From the NCBI GenBank assembly GCA_905236325.1, contig CAJOPJ010000020.1, forward strand, positions 1 to 7,455: a stretch of 7,455 bases of DNA, given 5' to 3'. Under the pieces are notes generated by a model. The model was not told the DNA's origin. It worked only from the letters and a program-made list of their open reading frames with translations, and did no database searches. The translations under genes and the position numbers were made by a program. This document shows, piece after piece, positions 5,978 to 7,455 of this stretch. This stretch comes from an uncultured Selenomonadaceae bacterium (lineage in GTDB: Bacteria; Bacillota; Negativicutes; Selenomonadales; Selenomonadaceae). The number at the start of each line of letters is the position of its first letter. Position 1 is the stretch's first letter.

Positions 5978-5983
5978 CCTTCC
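5978..5983 (-). promoter_or_regulatory. Ribosome binding site choosing ATG 5968 over GTG 5974
   Basis: GGAAGG on the minus strand is nine bases before the ATG at 5968 but only three before the GTG at 5974. The spacing makes the ATG the likely start, shortening the amidase by two residues. Confidence 0.65.
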
Positions 5984-6019
5984 AAATAAAAATTTTTTTA
6001 TTACAACAAAAGCAAAAAA

Positions 6020-7255
6020 TTAACCAAGACGCGCTTCTTGTTTTGTTAAAGCGTCCTGCCAAACTGCCTTGAGCGGCACATTATTTTTTTCAGCAAGTTT
6101 TTTGCAGTCTTCATATTCCGGCGTGATTGAAACAATTTTGCCGTCGTACGCACTGACTTTGCATTGAACTTCGCCCCACGCAGTTTGAACTTTAGCCATT
6201 TTGCGAACGGCTTCTGCGCGGCTTGAAATTTCAATAACTCTGATTCCAATTGTGGTAGTTTCTTCAAAAATAATTTTTTCGCAGTCGGCTTGATGTTCGC
6301 TGTCAGCCAAAACGCTCAGCATTTGTGCCGGGCGATTTTTTTTCATCAAAATATTTGTAATCCAAACATCAAGTGCACCGGCGGCAAAAAGTTTTTCATA
6401 AAGCCAGCCATAAATTTGCGGATTCATATCATCAATATTTGTTTCAAGTTTGAAAAGTTTTCTGTCAACTTTGCCGCTGCTTTCGCCAAGATAAATTCTC
6501 AAGACATTTGGTATTGGCAAATCTAACGTTCCAGCGCCATAGCCGATTTTTTCAGACGCAAAATCTTCAGGTAAGTCAGAGCTAAATTCAGCAAGTGCTT
6601 TAATAATCGCCGCGCCTGTCGGCGTTGTAAGTTCTTTTTCCGCGCCAAAACTGTAAGTCTTAAAGCCTTGCAAAAGTTCAGCAGTTGCCGGCGCAGGTAC
6701 AGGCATTAAGCCATGTGCGCATTTTACAAAGCCACTGCCGACATTCACGCGCCCGACAAAAATTTTCTGCACCTCAAGATAATCAAGGCAAATTGCACAG
6801 CCGACAATATCGACAATCGAATCGACTGCTCCGACTTCGTGAAAGCCGACTTCTTCCGGCGGTCGCCGGTGAACTTTGCCTTCAGCGGCAGCAATTACAG
6901 AAAAAATTGATAGCGCGTAATTTTTCACAGTCGAACTTAAATCAGACCTGTCGATAATTTTTTTTATGTCAGCCATTGTGCGGTGTTTGTGTCCGTGAGT
7001 CAATCTGCTGATTCGGCGAATGTTTGGCTTGTCGATTGGTTCAGGTTCAAAGTCGCGCAGAAGTTTTACCTCAACATAAGCCGCGCCGATACCGCATTTG
7101 CTGACATCTGAAATTTCAATTTGATATTCCTGCGAAATATTCAGCTTTTCCAACTCCGACTTCAAATGCTTTTCAGGCACGCCAAGTTGCAAGCACGCGC
7201 CTAAAAACATATTTCCACTAATCCCTGACGCGCAATCTAGATATAAAGTTTTCAT
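6020..7255 (-). CDS. larC: LarC, nickel-pincer cofactor nickel-insertion protein
   Basis: LarC (411 residues) inserts nickel into pyridinium-3,5-bisthiocarboxylic acid mononucleotide, the last step in making the nickel-pincer cofactor used by lactate racemase LarA and related epimerases. The family motifs run in order: DCASGISGNMFLGA (7-20), HGHKHRTMADI (87-97), FHEVGAVDSIVDIVG (138-152), HGLMPVPAPAT (181-191), LTTPTGAA (209-216), ETNIDDMNPQ (271-280), MKKNRPA (304-310) and TPEYEDCKKL (378-387). In Lactiplantibacillus plantarum larC is split and needs a ribosomal frameshift; here it is one unbroken frame. The ATG at 7255 has an AAGGGGAAG site nine bases upstream. larA, larB and larE are not in the window, so the cofactor's user here is unknown. 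The gene lies 46 bases after a receiver-domain gene and 51 bases before the amidase, all on the same strand. Confidence 0.95.
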   Translation of the reverse strand: MKTLYLDCASGISGNMFLGACLQLGVPEKHLKSELEKLNISQEYQIEISDVSKCGIGAAYVEVKLLRDFEPEPIDKPNIRRISRLTHGHKHRTMADIKKIIDRSDLSSTVKNYALSIFSVIAAAEGKVHRRPPEEVGFHEVGAVDSIVDIVGCAICLDYLEVQKIFVGRVNVGSGFVKCAHGLMPVPAPATAELLQGFKTYSFGAEKELTTPTGAAIIKALAEFSSDLPEDFASEKIGYGAGTLDLPIPNVLRIYLGESSGKVDRKLFKLETNIDDMNPQIYGWLYEKLFAAGALDVWITNILMKKNRPAQMLSVLADSEHQADCEKIIFEETTTIGIRVIEISSRAEAVRKMAKVQTAWGEVQCKVSAYDGKIVSITPEYEDCKKLAEKNNVPLKAVWQDALTKQEARLG

Positions 7256-7281
7256 GAAAAAATTCTTCCCCTTTCATTAGT

Positions 7282-7307
7282 CGCTAATTGCCGGTAAATT
7301 TTTAGCG
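7282..7307 (-). other. Weak stem-loop at the end of the receiver-domain gene
   Basis: CGCTAA (7282-7287) and TTAGCG (7302-7307) can form a six-base stem with a 14-base loop. It spans the stop codon of the partial gene to the right. There is no T tract after it on the minus strand, so it is a poor terminator, and read-through into larC is likely. Confidence 0.25.
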
Positions 7308-7455
7308 TCCGGCGACCAGAAACGCAGAAAGCGTTTCCAGCATTTGCGCAATATCAATAGGCTTTGCAATGTGCGCATTCATTCCTGCCTTGCGAGCGTT
7401 TTCAACATCTTCGGAAAAAGCGTTGGCAGTCATTGCGATTATTGGTATTTTTGCA
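7302..7455 (-). CDS. C-terminal end of a response-regulator receiver domain (partial; probably a hybrid histidine kinase)
   Basis: The frame is open from the right window edge to a TAA at 7302-7304 and gives the last 50 residues of a protein. They match the second half of a CheY-like receiver: IPIIAMTANAF contains the conserved Thr of the phosphorylation switch, and AGMNAHIAKPID contains the invariant Lys followed by Pro. The phosphoacceptor Asp lies outside the window. The receiver ends only about 18 residues after the Lys-Pro motif, so it is at the C terminus of its protein. That arrangement, and the AMTANAF and AHIAKPID wording, is typical of hybrid sensor kinases, but a stand-alone regulator is possible. 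Transcription probably continues into larC, 46 bases downstream. The signal and partners cannot be told. Confidence 0.9.
   Translation of the reverse strand, partial: AKIPIIAMTANAFSEDVENARKAGMNAHIAKPIDIAQMLETLSAFLVAGR

Noticed and set aside
5985..6002. AATAAAAA/TTTTTATT palindrome after larC as a terminator
   Set aside because: The stem is made only of A-T pairs with a two-base loop, expected by chance in such AT-rich DNA and too weak to terminate.

Overview
This AT-rich window looks like ordinary chromosome of a low-GC bacterium, most likely a member of the Bacillota. The reasons are strong AGGAGG-type ribosome binding sites, promoters with a TRTGn extended -10, a Tat-exported peptidoglycan amidase, and a LarC-type nickel-insertion protein. 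A Negativicutes (Selenomonas-like) host is my best guess from the style of the glycosyltransferase and the receiver domain, but I cannot prove it from the sequence alone. I see no insertion sequence, integrase, phage gene or CRISPR array.

Layout, left to right. Positions 1-86 hold a tRNA-Leu(CAA), missing only its first base at the window edge, followed by a terminator. A stretch of about 300 bases without a gene follows. It carries a strong bidirectional hairpin and a GC-richer patch with several possible stems, including one possible pseudoknot. Next, on the minus strand, is a two-gene unit: a GH32 sucrose-6-phosphate hydrolase/invertase (1037-2596) and a downstream unrecognised helical protein (391-1017). 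A 172-bp divergent intergenic region holds two back-to-back promoters. The plus-strand one drives a GT2-family glycosyltransferase (2769-3908) followed 5 bases later by ribonuclease III, rnc (3914-4648).

The right half is one minus-strand series, read from right to left. It starts with the C-terminal end of a receiver-domain protein (cut by the window edge), then larC (6020-7255), a Tat-signal N-acetylmuramoyl-L-alanine amidase (5324-5968), and a protein with a charged N-terminal region and three membrane segments (4645-5310). The last gene meets rnc tail to tail and their stop codons overlap by 3 bases.

How the genes work together: the two minus-strand genes at the left form a small sugar-hydrolysis unit without its transporter. 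The glycosyltransferase and RNase III are joined by position rather than by obvious function. The amidase and membrane protein are tightly spaced, so probably co-translated, and suggest cell-envelope work. LarC serves nickel-pincer cofactor synthesis, whose other genes lie outside the window. Several starts are better placed at an internal ATG than at the longest possible GTG or TTG. I found no convincing undescribed multi-gene system. The most open questions are the structured patch at 222-310 and the two unrecognised proteins.
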